NCBI RefSeq assembly: GCF_040802235.1
Contig: NC_133156.1
Span: 23,579,343-23,643,342, forward strand
Direction of reading: 5' to 3'
DNA length: 64,000 bases
Source of the DNA: Manis javanica
Taxonomy: Eukaryota > Chordata > Mammalia > Pholidota > Manidae
Below, one piece after another: positions 1-12,785 of the stretch. Under the pieces are notes generated by a model. That model had not been told where the DNA came from and made no database searches. It worked only from the letters and a program-made list of their open reading frames with translations. The translations under genes were made by a program, and so were the position numbers. Numbering within the stretch: position 1 is the stretch's first letter; the number at the start of each line of letters is the position of its first letter.

Positions 1-624
1 GCAGGGGGGCCATCAGGTGAGAATTTGGGGATCAACAGAGGTGAGGCTCAGAACCTCACCCCCCTGCTTTGAGAGAAATCTTCTGCATCCGTGGATGTCT
101 TGCTGCCCTTGTCTAGCCTGGATTAATACTTAGTCCATAGGCACACACCTGATCATCTGATCATCTACATTTGCCTTCTTACAGCACTAAACTATGTTTT
201 CTACCTTTATCTTGCATCTACCTACCACTTCAGCATTTTATTAAAAATAAAAATAATAATAATAATAGGAGAAATGTGGGATCAACATATAAATCAAGTA
301 CAAAAATCAAATGAATATTCATATTTGACCTGATGGTTTATAGGTCATATTGCATGATCAAAACCGAAAGTTTCTGTGATGACTGCCCTTGTACTGTTCA
401 CCATGTAAGAATTTATTCACTCTGTAAGAATTCGTTCACCATGTAAGAACTTGTTCGTTACGCTTCAGAAGATTGGAGACTGACGAGAATTAGGCTTGAG
501 ATGGATTAATGATTGTACATTGAGCATTGACCCCCCTATACTGAATTTTATTGTTGTTAACAACCATTTGATCAATAAATATGAGAGATGCCCTCTCAAA
601 AAAAAAAAAAAAAAAAAAAAAAAA
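1..624 (+). mobile_element. ERV-derived 3' end with poly(A) tail, same family as 47119-47706
   Basis: This segment matches 47119-47706 almost end to end, with scattered substitutions and small indels, so both derive from one repeat. It is cut at its left by the window edge. A purine-rich run (about 264-274) precedes a TGTGGG (275), a plausible polypurine tract and LTR U3 start. AATAAA lies at 574-579 and an uninterrupted run of 27 A begins at 598, about 19 bases downstream, as expected of a transcript ended at the LTR poly(A) site and reverse-transcribed by L1 machinery. Whether L1 and env sequence lies upstream, as in the other copy, cannot be seen here. Confidence 0.8.
574..579 (+). promoter_or_regulatory. 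Poly(A) signal AATAAA of the retroviral R region
   Basis: AATAAA sits 19 bases before the A27 tail. The same hexamer is conserved in the second copy at 47674-47679. Confidence 0.7.
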
Positions 625-2344
625 TTGCCCCTTAGAGTTAATTAGATTTCAAAGTGCAGCTGAAGTGGTTTCACTGAAGATTCCCTTCAATATAAATAGC
701 AAATGTACCTTCTCAGACTTCTTGGAATAGTTCAGCTATGATTGCTGTTGTTTTGACTAGGCATATAAATATTCCACTAATGGGAAAACAAACTAAAACA
801 TGCACCAGTCACTTAAGAGACTACAACAGACAGAGCTGTGTCTCTAGTCAAGGTAAGGACAGATCCATCCAGACCACAATCAGTTAGTTATGCCCAAAGT
901 TGCTCACATGGGGTCTTAGAGGTTGGGGGTTTAAGTCTTTTGGTTTAGATTATCTATGTAGTTCAGCCCCTTGCACTGCTTCTGCAGCAGTATTAAAGAG
1001 CACAACATCTTAGGAGTGAAGGACTTAGGATCATCTTTCTATTCTCCTCTTACAGATGTGCAAAAGCAAAGGGCAAGGAGTAAAGTCATTTCCATTGTTA
1101 TGTATTCTCTTTTTGCCCTTTTATATATATATTACATCTCGGGATCAAATGCTGCATAAGTTTATACAAACTAGGCAGAAATCTATGATGAAAACTAAAG
1201 TATCCACTGACAAACAACACAGCAATGACAATTATTTTTAATCCATCTGAACTGGCCACCATCTCTCATCATTGCTAAAAGATAATAAAACCTCCTCACC
1301 CAGGCACTTGAGTAAATACATACGACAAAAAACAGTGAAGGCAAAAACAACTCTTATTCCACTTATTCTTAGAGATACAGCAGTAATAAGTTCAATGCTC
1401 ATGATCTAGCTTGGGAGAATAGCTGAAAACATGTTCTATTAAGGACATTATGTGAGAAAAATAGAGCAAACTGAATGGGAACTATACATTTAAATGTATT
1501 TGGGAATTTATCGTGAAGATCAAATTACATGCACTTTCCTTTTTTCACTAAACATTTAACATTTGGCAAAGTTCCTTTATATACTTTCCTACTTAGCTAG
1601 AATTCACTAAATACAGATCCTGTATTCAACTCTGGTTCATGTATTTGTGTCATCATATTGCTAGTAAAGGGCACCCTACTGTTATGGCACTTTGCATACA
1701 GTATTTGTGTTCATCCAAACTGACTGAATGATTAAAGTGGGGTCAGGATCAGTTGCTAAGGGTCTCAGTGATGCTGAGTTGTATCAGTGGAACCTGAAAA
1801 ATCTTAGGTATTGATTCAGTTTTAAAAGCTAAAATAACTCAGAGATATATAGTTAAAATAAACATAGAGGGAGAGACTTCTAGGATGGACATGGCAGGTT
1901 AAGTCAGCATCTTTACTGGATGTTCCATGAAGGCCAACCAGGAGAAAGGGGGAAAAACAGTTTTTCAGTAAAACTAGGACATAGTTATTACCCATATACT
2001 TCAAAATATGTGTGAGGATGTCAAAAGGAGCTCAGTCGGGATAAAATAAAGTAGAAGTTCAGGGAAAAACCATAAAAATGGCTAGATATCTCAGAACCCA
2101 GTAAAATATACTTGATGAAGATAACAGGCCTCATTCTGATGTACAAACCAATATAGATCATCTTTATTAACGGGAGTAGGAACTGGGGTTAGCAGGAATG
2201 CTTGAAGAAGTCTCTCTGGACAGAGTCTGACTAAGAAAAGCAAATGATAATAGACCAAACAAAAAGTAACATAGAAGAAACATTTTAGCATAAAGGGAGA
2301 AAATATTTTAGAATGTGAAGCCTGGAAGGCTACACTACGTTTAA

Positions 2345-2346
<2 letters not shown>
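625..2346. other. Unassigned sequence, no gene seen
   Basis: AT-rich sequence with only short chance open frames. I recognise no repeat family here with confidence. Confidence 0.4.

Positions 2347-2394
<48 letters not shown>
2347..2394. repeat. (AC)24 microsatellite
   Basis: Uninterrupted AC dinucleotide run of 48 bases. Read on the minus strand it produces the Cys-Val runs of a spurious open frame. Confidence 0.98.
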
Positions 2395-2398
<4 letters not shown>

Positions 2399-3189
2399 CA
2401 ATCTTCAGCAAAGTCTAGACCAACAAAAATACATTTGGATGAGTTATAACAAAAAAATCACGGGCAAAGAACTGAATCAGCATATAAAATAAAAATAATG
2501 GGGAAAAACAGAACTTAGGATAGAGAATACTCTAAAAAATATTGGCATGGGGCCAATAAAAATCATGACCAAATATTTCACTATGAATTTAAAATAACTA
2601 ATAAAATAGTAACTTCAGTGAAGAAATACAGGAATTCAAAGAATAAAGAAGATAAGAGTGTACAGTGTAAAATGGAAATAAAGAGATAAGATTATCCATA
2701 TACAATGACACTGAAAGATGACAGACACAGGTGATCCAAATCATACATAATTAGAGGCCCTAAGAAAGAACTAAACCAGTAACTACAGGTATATATGAAG
2801 AAAAATTCTTGAAATAAAACAAAACTAGAAAAATACATAAAGAGTCTATGTATTGGAAAAACTGCCTTTGAACGTTCAACACTGAGATACAAAAGAAAAA
2901 AAACAGACCATACAGAACAAAAGGCTCTTAAAATAAACTCTAAAAAATAAAATACACTGACAGAACTAATACATAATAAAACACTAATAGCAATAAATGA
3001 CAGAGATGATCTATACACAAGATATGGCTCTGAAAGGTAGAAAATAAAAGGGATATAGGGAATAAAGGAAAATTGGCAAATGCAAACACATAACTTAAAA
3101 GCAGGGATTAAATTCTTAATAGCAAATAAAGTGGAGTTCAAGTTTTAAAAAAGAATTAAGGCAAAGGAAAGAACTCTATAATGTTAATG
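2395..3189 (+). other. A-rich sequence, possibly L1-derived
   Basis: The top strand is strongly A-rich and lies directly before recognisable L1 ORF2, which would fit decayed L1 sequence. I cannot match it to a specific L1 region. Confidence 0.3.
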
Positions 3190-6100
3190 AAGACATAAAA
3201 TGATGACTATCCAAGTATCAAATAACAAAAGGGAAATAAAGACCAGAGGAGAAACGAATTAGACAATAAGAAATTAGAAAAATTTCAGTGAAACCAAGAG
3301 ATGATTTTTCGAGAATATAAATGTGACAGACAAACCCTTAGCCAGACTTATAAAGAAAATAATAAATGACGCAAATAAACAAAAACAGAAGTGAAAAAGA
3401 AGTCATTACAAATGATGCCTCAGAATTTCAAAAAATTATAAGAGAATTCCATGAAAAATTATATGCCAGTAAATTGGACAACCTAGAAGAAATGAACAAA
3501 TTCATAGAAATGTACAATCTTCCACGACTAACCCAGCAAGCAGAAAATCTGAACAGCACAATTACCAGGAACAAAACTGAACTGATAATAAAAAAACTCC
3601 CAGCAAACAAAAGTCCAAGGAAAAGATGATTTCACAGGTGAATTCTACCATGCATTTAAAGAAGAGTTAATACACCCATCCTTCTTAAAGTATTCCAAAA
3701 AGCAGGAGAGGAGGGAATACTTCCAAACTCATTCTATGAGGCCAGCATCACTCTAACACCAAAACCAGACAAGGACAATACAAAAAAAGAAAACTACAGA
3801 ACGATATCCCTGATGAACGTAGATGCAAAAATCCTCAACAAAATACTGCAAACTCAATTCAAAAATATATCAAAAGGATCATCCATCATGACCAAGTGGA
3901 AATGATTTCAAGGATGCAAGGATGGTACGATATTCATAAATAAATAAATATGACACACCACATTAACAAAATGAAGGATAAAAACCATATGATCATCTCA
4001 ATAGATGCTAAAAAAAAGCATCTGACAAAATTCAACATCCAGTTATGATAAAAACTCTCAACAAAATGGGTATAGAGGGAACATACTTCCACATAAACAC
4101 AGGCCATATACTACAAGCCCACAGGTACCATCATACTCAACAGCAAAAAAACGAAAGCTTTTCCTCTAAGATGAAGAACAAGGATACCCAATCTCTCTAG
4201 TTTTATTTAACATAGTACTGGAAGGAACTAGCCATACCAGTCAAACAAGAAAAAGAGATAAAAGCCATCCAAATTGGTAAGGAAGAAGTAAAACTATCAC
4301 TATTTATAGATGAAATAATCCTATATATAGAAAACCAAAGACTACCAAAATACTATTAGAAAAATTCAGCAAAGTCACAGGATAGAAAATCAATATACAG
4401 AAATCGAATTCATTCCTATGAGCTAATAATGAATTAGCAGACGGATAAATCAAGAAAATAATTATATTTTCAACTGAATCAAAAAAAATAAAATATGTGG
4501 TAATAAATGTAACCAAGAAGATGACAGACTTGAATTCTGAAAACTGTAAGACACTGATTTAAAAAATTGAAGAAGACACAAATAAATGGAAATCTATTCC
4601 ATGTTCATGGATGGGAAGAATTAATATTGTCAAAATGGCCATCCGCCCAAAGCAATTTACAGATTCAGTGCAATCCCTATCAAAATACCAATGGCATTTT
4701 TTGAGCAAGTAATCCTAAAATACATATGGAACCACAAAAGTCCCCAAATAGTCAAAGCAATATTGAGAAAGAACTAAAATCTGGGCACATCACACTCTAA
4801 CTTCAAGCTATACTACAAAGCCACAGTAAGCAAAATCGTACAACACCAGCACAAGGAAAGACCCATGGATCAATGGAACAGAATAAAGAGCCCAGAAATA
4901 AGCTCACATACCTATGGCCAGTTAATATAAATGGTGTTGGGAAAACTAGACAGGTACATGAAAAGAATGAAACTGGATGGATTACTGTCTAAACACCATA
5001 CACAAAAAGAAACTCAAAATGGATTAAAGACCTAAATATTAGATATGAACCATAAAACTCTTAGAAAAAAACATAAGCAAAAACCTCATCAACATAAACA
5101 TGAGTAATTTTTTCTGGACATGTCTCCCGAGGCAAAGGAAACAAGAGCAAAAATGAACAAGTGGGACTACATCAAACTAAAAAATTTTGCTACAGCAAAG
5201 GAAACCATCAATAAAACAAAAAGGTAACCTACACTATGGAGTAATATATTAATAAATGATTTATCCAATAAGGAGTTAACATCCAAAATATATAAATAAT
5301 TCATATGACTCAACACCAAAAGAATAACACAATTGAAAACTGGGCAGAGGATCTGAATAGACATTTTTACAAAGAAGACATACGGATGATAGACACATGA
5401 AAAGATGCTCCACACTGCTAATCACCCAGGAAATGCAAATCAAAACCACAGTGAAATATCACCTTATGCCAGTCAGAATGGCCACTAAGAGACAAGAAAT
5501 AACAATTGTTGTGAGGATGTGGGAAAAGGAAACCTTCCTACACTGTTGGTGAGAATGTAAATTGGTGCAGCCACTATGGAAAGCAGTATGGAGGTTCCTC
5601 AAAAAACTAAAAATAGAAATTCTGTTTGACCAAGTAATTCCAGTTAGGAATTAACCCAAAGAAAACAAAATCTCCAATTCAAAAAGACATATGCACCCCT
5701 CTGTTTATTACCACATTATCTACAATAGCCAAGATATGGAAGCAACCTAAGTATCCATTAATAGACAAATGGATAAAGAAGATATAATACATATACACAA
5801 TGGAATATTATTCGTCCATAATAAAGAAACAAAGCTTGCCATTTGCAATGGCATAGATGGACTTAAAGGGTATTATGCTAAGTGAAATAAGCCAGGCAGA
5901 GAAAGACAAATACCATATAATTTCACTTATATGTGGAATCAAAAAACAAGACAAAACAAAATGAACAAAACAGCAATAAATTCCTAGACACTGAGAAGTG
6001 ACTGGTGGTTACCCTGGGGCTGGGAGGGTGAAATAGTTGAAGGGAATAAAATGGCACAAAATCTCAATCATAATATGTTAGTCAGGGGGATGAAAGTGCA

Positions 6101-6290
6101 GCATGGAGAATATAGTCAAGAGTTCTGAACATCTTTCTACATTGACAGTAAACTACACTATTTGGGGTGAGGATTTAATAATGCATATAACTGTAAAATC
6201 ACTATGCTTTATGCTTGAAACCAATATGATACTGTATATCAACTATAGTTCAATAAAAAATATATCAAAATAAAAAACAAACAAACCTAT
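3190..6290 (+). mobile_element. LINE-1 (L1MA-like), ORF2 and 3' UTR, dead
   Basis: The sequence follows L1 ORF2 in order: the endonuclease-RT linker region (about 3270-3360), reverse transcriptase (about 3650-4400) and the C-terminal part (about 5100-5900). It then enters a 3' UTR ending in the hallmark text before 'TTCAATAAAAAA' near 6250. Many frameshifts and stops break the frame. The L1MA-like assignment rests on the 3' terminal sequence (GTATATCAACTATAGTTCAA) as remembered, not on a search. Confidence 0.9.
3270..5950 (+). pseudogene. L1 ORF2 reverse transcriptase remnant
   Basis: Broken copy of the L1 endonuclease/reverse transcriptase protein. The longest surviving piece is 3366-3629. 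The catalytic RT box, normally Phe-Ala-Asp-Asp, reads Phe-Ile-Asp-Glu at 4303-4314, so one catalytic aspartate is replaced even apart from the frameshifts. The C-terminal region is split over several frames. It is 5'-truncated: no ORF1 or endonuclease start is recognisable upstream. It has no coding capacity. Confidence 0.85.
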
Positions 6291-6678
6291 TGGGGAAAAA
6301 AACTACGTTTGCATTTATTCTCATACCTAGCAATTGAGAACTTGAGGGAACTTGTCCTATAGATAGACTTGCATGAGTGTTAAATGATAAATATGCCAGG
6401 CTATTCACTGTAGCATTGTTTATAGCTTCAGAAAGTTACAAACAGTTCTATATGCATTAGAAGACTGGTTAAATAAATTATAGTTTAATCCTACTTTAAA
6501 TTCTCTGCTACTATTATGAAAGGATGAAAGAAAATGCTTCAATGTGCTGATACAGGAAAAGAAAAAGAAAAAACCTCCAGGATAACACATTCATGTGAAA
6601 AGAGCAAGGGGCAGAGCAGTAAATTTTATCTTTGGTTTAAAAGAGTTAGAGGGGTAAAAATAAAAAAGTGTGTTACAG

Positions 6679-6746
<68 letters not shown>

Positions 6747-6900
6747 GCACATAAACTACAAAAGTACTAAGATATCAGTAACACTAGTAGGTGGGGTACA
6801 GGGAAACCATTTACTTTTTCCTTTTTTATTTAATTAACTATGTAAATTTATTACTTGTATACAAATGAACTTACAATATGATAAAAATGAGAGGGAGATT
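6291..6900 (+). mobile_element. Older L1M-type 3' end fragment
   Basis: Text near 6400-6660 (a 'GCATTGTTTATAGC'-like stretch, 'CTGGTTAAATAAATTA', and 'AGCAAGGGGCAGAGCAGT') follows the order of the 3' part of old L1M elements. It abuts the previous L1 and contains the (AC)n tract. Boundaries are approximate. Confidence 0.6.
6681..6744. repeat. (AC)n followed by (AT)n microsatellite
   Basis: AC dinucleotides from 6681 to about 6733, passing into AT dinucleotides. It lies within the old L1 3' end. Confidence 0.97.
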
Positions 6901-7829
6901 GTTATAGTCCTGTTTACATTTTTCCAAGTAATGGCATTTAAAAAAAACCTCCTACCATCTATTATTAACTATTTCATCATAAAAGAAAAGACATCTCGAA
7001 ACAAAAAACCATAAAAATTTATCATTTTTAAAAAAGCTTTTTAAATTGATACAATATTACTGTCTTTTTCATACTTCCTTGCAGAACAGCAAACACAACA
7101 TCACCACCTGGCCATGAAGACGCAGATGGAAACACTAGCAGAGGTGGCAGGGAGAGGGGCTGCACGATTCTGGAAGAGATACAAGACCTCTTCTGGAAAC
7201 TAATCAAAAAAACACTTTTGTAATAATATTCCATAATGCTTTATGCATTAGTATATATTATATATTACATATACTCTATATAATTATACATTTATGTCCT
7301 AAAACATTTTAAATGATCAAAAAAGACAAAATCATCAGAACAAAGGTAAAAAGATGAAGTTGCTATTGAAGTCCAAAAGCTAATTCCCTCAAAGCAAGGC
7401 TAAGGTGGTGGGTGACTAGGAAAGTGGGTCTTCCTAGGATACTGATGATCTTGTCTAGGGTAAGCATTCCTGGGTTCTGTCCAGCTGTAGGGAACCTTGC
7501 GGGCTCCAGCTTGTAGATCACTGCACCGGTTCCAGATAATGGCCAGTGAGTGGCACTTTCCTTGATCTGTGTGCTATATCTGGACTCTCCTATCCTGTCT
7601 CCATAAGTGGTTCAGAGAATGAGAGGCAACAGGTGTGGATTCACCTTCCCTCTGCCCTGCAGTCAGACAGAAATGATTAGGGAGGCTATATTAACATGTA
7701 GTTGGAGGAAAGAATCTATCTCTTAGTGTTTAAATGGAACATTTGCACATTACTGTGCAACAGCCTTGCCTAATTTGCCATAACAGATGTAAACTCAGAC
7801 AGAAAAAGTGGAGTGGTAGCCAGTGATGA
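6901..7829. other. Unassigned sequence, no gene seen
   Basis: Mostly AT-rich, with a TA-rich patch at 7250-7300. No repeat or gene is recognised. Confidence 0.4.
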
Positions 7830-8055
7830 TAATAATGACTAATAATGACTAATAAGAGTTTGCATTTTGTAAGCCCTAACCATGTGACACTCATAGGTTA
7901 AGCTCTCTGTGCATGCATCACATTACTGAATCTGTGTCTCTCTGTAAGATAGGTACTATTACCATCCCGTTTACTTTGAAACAACTGAAGAACATAAACT
8001 TGAGGCCATTTGTATTAGGTCACACAGCTAATACAGAACCCACTGTGTTTTGCAT
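7830..8055 (-). repeat. MIR SINE, minus strand
   Basis: The order of motifs matches the reverse complement of MIR: 'GTGACACTC...GTTAAGC', 'GATAGGTACTATTACCATCCCGTTTACTTTGAAACA', then 'GAGGCCATTTGTATTAGGTCACACAGCTAATACAGAACC'-like text (shown here split by divergence). Old and diverged. Confidence 0.8.
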
Positions 8056-8057
8056 TC

Positions 8058-8205
8058 CATGAAAAGAGATCACAGTGTAGTAGAAAGAACTCTGGACTGG
8101 ATGTCAAGAGATCCATGTTCTGGGATACTAGCTCCTAGGTAAACAAAATTTATTTCTCTATGTTTGTCTGTTCACCTATAAAACTAGAGAACAGAATCTC
8201 TAACA
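8058..8205 (+). repeat. MIR SINE, plus strand
   Basis: Begins 'CAGTGTAGTAGAAAGAAC' and 'TCTGGACTGGATGTCAAGAG', the 5' tRNA-related half of MIR. Core text follows ('TGTCTGTTCACCTATAAAAC'). Lies head to head with the preceding MIR. Confidence 0.75.
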
Positions 8206-8241
8206 GCTAAGCTTTTTCAATTTTAAAATTTGACAGATCTA

Positions 8242-8367
8242 GGACAATTCTAGATAATTTGCTGAACTCTAAATGAATTTGAAAAAATGCCTCTTAGTCC
8301 ATAACCCAAATGGACAATTCTAGATAATTTGCTGAACTCTAAATGCCTCTTAGTCCATAACCCAAAT
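8242..8367. repeat. Imperfect tandem duplication (70 bp + 56 bp)
   Basis: Unit 1 (8242-8311) and unit 2 (8312-8367) are identical except that unit 2 lacks 14 bases. The missing block in unit 1 is flanked by direct AAAT repeats. Lack of substitutions implies a recent duplication. Confidence 0.95.
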
Positions 8368-9714
8368 GATTTAATTCAAGGAAATATTTTTCCTGTAGTA
8401 CATGGCAATGTAGCAGGATATATAGAGTTATTTTTCCTGTTGATTTAGTATTTTGGCTCATGAGGTCTGAATCAAGCCAGGGAAAGAAAACTCCCCCCCC
8501 CCTCACTTCCTCATTCTAATGGAGCTGCAAGCAGCAGGAGGCAGCCAACTCCCTACAGGGTCTACTGGATCAGCCCTCCTCCTCTGGATTGGGAGTGCCT
8601 AATAAGAGGTGCGTAAGGAGCTGCACTACCCAAAGGCCCGCTCTGATGCCTCCACCAAAGCACAGAATGAAGGGAGCTCAAGGACTCTAGAGCATGCCAA
8701 GTGATGTTGTCAATTGTCAACATCCCTTTCCCAGTAAGGGAGAGGTGAGGATGATGCTCAGTAAAATATTCCCTGTGGTTAGGGATACACTCAAGCAAAG
8801 ACTGATATCTATTTCTGGTCCAAATATTTCTAAATGTATGTCCCACTTCAACAGACAGTGAAGTAGTAACCCTAGAAAGAAGATGGCTTCTGGCCTGCTA
8901 TGTTCTCCAAGGCCCTCAGATGATGCAGAAGAGGTCTTCAGTGGTTCCTGCGGCTCCGTGGAAGGAGCACAGGGTTAAAGAGGGACATGCACCATGAGGT
9001 TGCCAGGGAGCTGCAGGGGAGTGGAGCACAGTTGGTAGTGTCCCACAGATGGGCCGAAGAAAACACAGCTGCCTCCCCAATGGGGACATCATTGATTGAA
9101 GGAGTCCAGGTGAAAGTAAACATCACCTCACAGAAAGTGCACAAACCCCAGAGACCACTTCATCAGTCACCAGCAACAGGCAAAACCAGAACAGGGCCTG
9201 GGACAACTCCCCATATCCACCATGGGGCAAGTGCATGGGAAGATGTCTAAGAAAACATCTGCAACGCTCCTCCTCCTCTTGCTCGCAGAGCCGGAGCCCC
9301 TCCTTCCCTACTCCAAGCAAAAATAGGCATGTTTTGGTTCATACTTAGTATAGATTTCAAAGAAAAACAAGACACTCTGGTGATATTTAGCAGAATAAGC
9401 CTGACAAAAAAGCTAAGTGAACTATTATTAGGGGGCAGCTCAAGGAGACTTAAAACAGCACAGTTGAAAGCAATGAAGACAAAAAAAATCCACTTTACAT
9501 TCATATCCCCAACAAGCTAAAATTACTCAACTTGTTACAAACATACATGATACAATAGTTAGGAATATGGTATAAAAGGATGATGTCATCAGCTCCCCAA
9601 ATTGTTGTATCCTTTTCCCACTTTCATTCCTCTTTTCTAAGAACAGTTATCACGAAGACTTTCTTCTCAAAAATCAAGATAATTTGTTGCAGGGCTGTTT
9701 TAAGCATTAGATAG
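8368..9714. other. Unassigned; 8480-9330 is less AT-rich
   Basis: Contains a C10 run at 8493-8502. The stretch 8510-9330 has higher GC and some overlapping short open frames on both strands (for example 8987-9250 plus). None shows a recognisable domain or splice architecture that I can defend. Confidence 0.35.
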
Positions 9715-10068
9715 TGTCTTGCCTGAGGCTTTCAGCCCAGGGAAAGTTCACTATGAATTCCGTGAGACTGAGAAATGACAACAGAATGTTCTTGGGGTAA
9801 AAGAGTTTACACCTGGCTTTACTCTCATGACGGTAGGTCAAGCACTAGAATCACGTCTGCATCCAGCAGTCTGCAGGTCCCTATTCACGTCATCCATCTC
9901 TGCCTCCACCAAGAGCATTGGGCAGAGCTTTTTATACAGTGACTCAGTCAATAAAAGCTCATTGCCTATGTGAATGGAAGCATTAGTCTAGCAGTAGGCC
10001 AAGTACATCATCCAGTAGTTTAGGGTCAGGTGAGGATCCTGGCCATAGGAACTTCCATTTACCTCACA
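9715..10068 (-). mobile_element. Solo LTR, unnamed family, copy 1
   Basis: About 355 bp that aligns with 26232-26590. Read on the minus strand, it starts TGTGAGG and ends GGCAAGACA, a TG...CA pair typical of an LTR. A TATA-like GTATAAAAAG is present around 9930-9940 (complement). No internal retroviral sequence adjoins, so it is a solo LTR. Family name not assigned. Confidence 0.7.
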
Positions 10069-11689
10069 GAATATAAATGTTCAATAATGGGAGGTGTTAT
10101 CAGTATTAATTATCACCTTCCCATTGAAAATCATGCTTTCTATACTGCTTTAGCTTTTTTTTTATCTGCAACCATTTTGAAAATGCATGTATAATTTAAA
10201 TGTGGATAACTAATTTCATGTTACTAAGTACCCTAGGACAGTGGTTTTTAAAATTATTTTAGCCTTGGAATGATTTGCAAAGCAGAAGTCTTATGTGGAA
10301 ATCCCATAATAAAACAGATGAAAAGCAAATCTGCTCTGGAAATGGAGAGGGCAGGAATCTTCAATATTCTAGTCAGAGCTTAAGGTGAGTACATCTGCTC
10401 TCAGGGGAGCAGAGCAGAAATTGGGGGGAAAGGGTATCTACTAGTGGTGAACCAAAAATTGTCTGGCAGAATTCTCACTTTGTCTTCATTTGACATTTTT
10501 TTTGGTAGATCACTTTGAAAATAATAAAGGACCTCATACATACTCAAATAAAAGTCAAATATATTTACAAAGTTTTAAAATTTTGTAGAGCACATGAATT
10601 ACTTTATCTTGCCATCAAAATGCTCCATGAACTTAACAGAAACATTATTTTTATTATTATTTATCCCATATTAAATATTAGGCAATACAGCAACAGCTGA
10701 GTTAGATATTTTCAGAAACATTTGCAAATAATTATCCAAACAGTAAATTGTGGTCATATTTGATTTCATAAAACTCTCTTCTTGGAATTTAGTCAATAAT
10801 AAATTATTGAATTTAGATTTAAAACAATTGAATAGAAGAGGGAAAATTATATTACTTGGATTATAAAAGATTTTTATAACTATTCCCTTTACTTACTCCT
10901 CAGCTGACTGTTTTGCAAAATTATTTGCTTTGCACTCAGAGCTTGTCTTATGAAACTTGCCTAATATACCCTCAGGAGCTATTTAGTTCCCCTCTTCTGC
11001 AACATGTTTGGTGTTTAATTTTACTTTTGAATCAGATAAAACCAAAATCACCATTGGGGCTGGACTTCCTCTTTCTTTGTGCTCCACAGGAAGCTTAGCT
11101 AAAGGGATGTGAGTGTTGATTAAGAAGTGTTGGTTAAAAATAAGGAGCTAATTATTTCTATGCAAAGTACTTAAAGTGATCTTGGTTAATGAAGGAGGAT
11201 CAGGAGAAGCTGAGACTTTCAAAATCTAGAGAATTTAAGAAATGTATTGTGTACAATTAACAGGAAAATGGGCAGGAAGTCACTGACTTTAAAAAGTGGT
11301 GACTTTAAAATAACTTATCGAGGGATCCAATCCTGCACTGCACAATTTCAAAGGAGGCAATTTCTGCAGAGGCCAAGTGATGGGATCTGTGGACCCACTC
11401 CTCAGCAAAACAACCTGAGCTGATAAAAACTGTAGAAAATAACTACTTGAGTCTCAGAAAATTCTCCCAAGGTCATACAGCAAATGAGGATCATTTATTG
11501 AAGAAAATCTATCACATCGAGCTAAGAGTCTGTGGCACCTGAATCATTTCTGTTCCTCCCACCCAAACATCTCAGTATGATGAGAATTCCACACTGAGTG
11601 GGTCTGGCCAAGAAGTCAAGGGTCCCTTTCCCCCAAACCCTGGTTAAGAGGCAGTTATATCCCCAGAAGGAGCAGGCCACCAGTATATG
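10069..11689. other. Unassigned sequence, no gene seen
   Basis: AT-rich, with only small chance open frames (10515-10700 and 10913-11098 plus). No repeat is recognised with confidence. Confidence 0.4.
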
Positions 11690-12785
11690 TCATCACTCAC
11701 TGGTTTCATGTTGCAGAGGCTAACTTCCAAGTGCACAGAGCTGAAAGATCAAGAGCTCCTTTTCCCCACACAGCCCCTACTTGCAGGGTGGTGGTTCAAC
11801 CCCAGGTATGTTAGATTGAAGATACCGGGGCCCCAGCTTCCCTGTCCTAGCCTCTTCATTGGGTTTAGGTTCTGTGCTAGGCAAGGAAAGCTGGGAAACC
11901 TGGAGGTATGGCCCCTGCCCAGCATCCTTCTCACAAAACGGGATTGTCACTACAAGGGATGCAACACACTGCCTTTGAGCCCAGCTGTAGAGCAGTGGCT
12001 CAGAGATTTTCCAGGAGGAAAGGCAGACCATAAGAACAGAGCCCCAAAGCTCTCTATAAGGAACTGTCTTTATTTGGAAGAAGTGTGGGGAAGTGCAAGC
12101 CTGAGGGTGTTTTCAAAACTAGTGGAGATTCTGGTGATAGCACTTAAGAGGACTGGTAACTCTCTGAGCACTAGGAGCTAAAACCTAGAAGCCTGTTTGT
12201 TTACCAAAGAGAATCACAAACAGTGATAGCTAAGAAAATCCCTCCTGGGGTCAGAACAAACTTCAAACACTAGACTCAAAAACTATAGCAAAGCAGCTCA
12301 AATTAAATTGGTAAGATGCTGGAACAACTTATGTTGTAGGGCACTGCTGGAAACAACAGAACAATTATCTGGCAATTAGTGAAGCCTATCATCTTGTTGT
12401 GATAACAGCAGATGCAGGCAGCCTCTGAGAAAGCCACAAAGAAAGAGCCAGTAAGAGAACTGCTAAGATCATTGTCAATGCAGGGTGACAGGTACATGCC
12501 CAAGCTGTGCTTTCTGAGGAATGACATTATAGGCTTCATAAAATATTACCAAAATCAATAAAATAGTCAGGCCAAGTCATTAAATACATTAAAAAGCAAA
12601 CAACAACAATAAACCTGTTGGAAACACCAAAATAGAGAAATAGAGAAGTATGGCCTGTGCACAATAAAGTATGACCTATTGCACAGGCAATAGAAACTTT
12701 CAGAGGACACAGATGTCAAATTTAATGAAGATTTCAAAGTAGCCATTATAAATGTTAAAAGAAATAAAATAAACAATGCTTAAAA
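11690..12785 (+). mobile_element. Old L1M/HAL1-like 5' and ORF1 region
   Basis: The right end (about 12700-12780, 'AGATTTCAAAGTAGCCATTATAAATGTTAAAAG...') resembles the early ORF1 region of old L1M/HAL1 elements. The left part is GC-richer, as in L1 5' regions, and contains a chance 164-codon open frame with no recognised domain. Boundaries are soft. Confidence 0.45.

Noticed and set aside
2091..2411. 106-codon minus-strand frame with alternating Cys-Val
   Set aside because: Produced by reading through the (AC)n microsatellite. No other coding sign.
2692..3141. 149-codon minus-strand frame rich in Phe/Leu/Ser
   Set aside because: It is the complement of an A-rich stretch, which gives Phe/Leu/Ser-rich frames. 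No support as a membrane protein.
11687..12181. 164-codon plus-strand frame
   Set aside because: No domain recognised, and it lies in probable L1 5'-region sequence. Likely chance.
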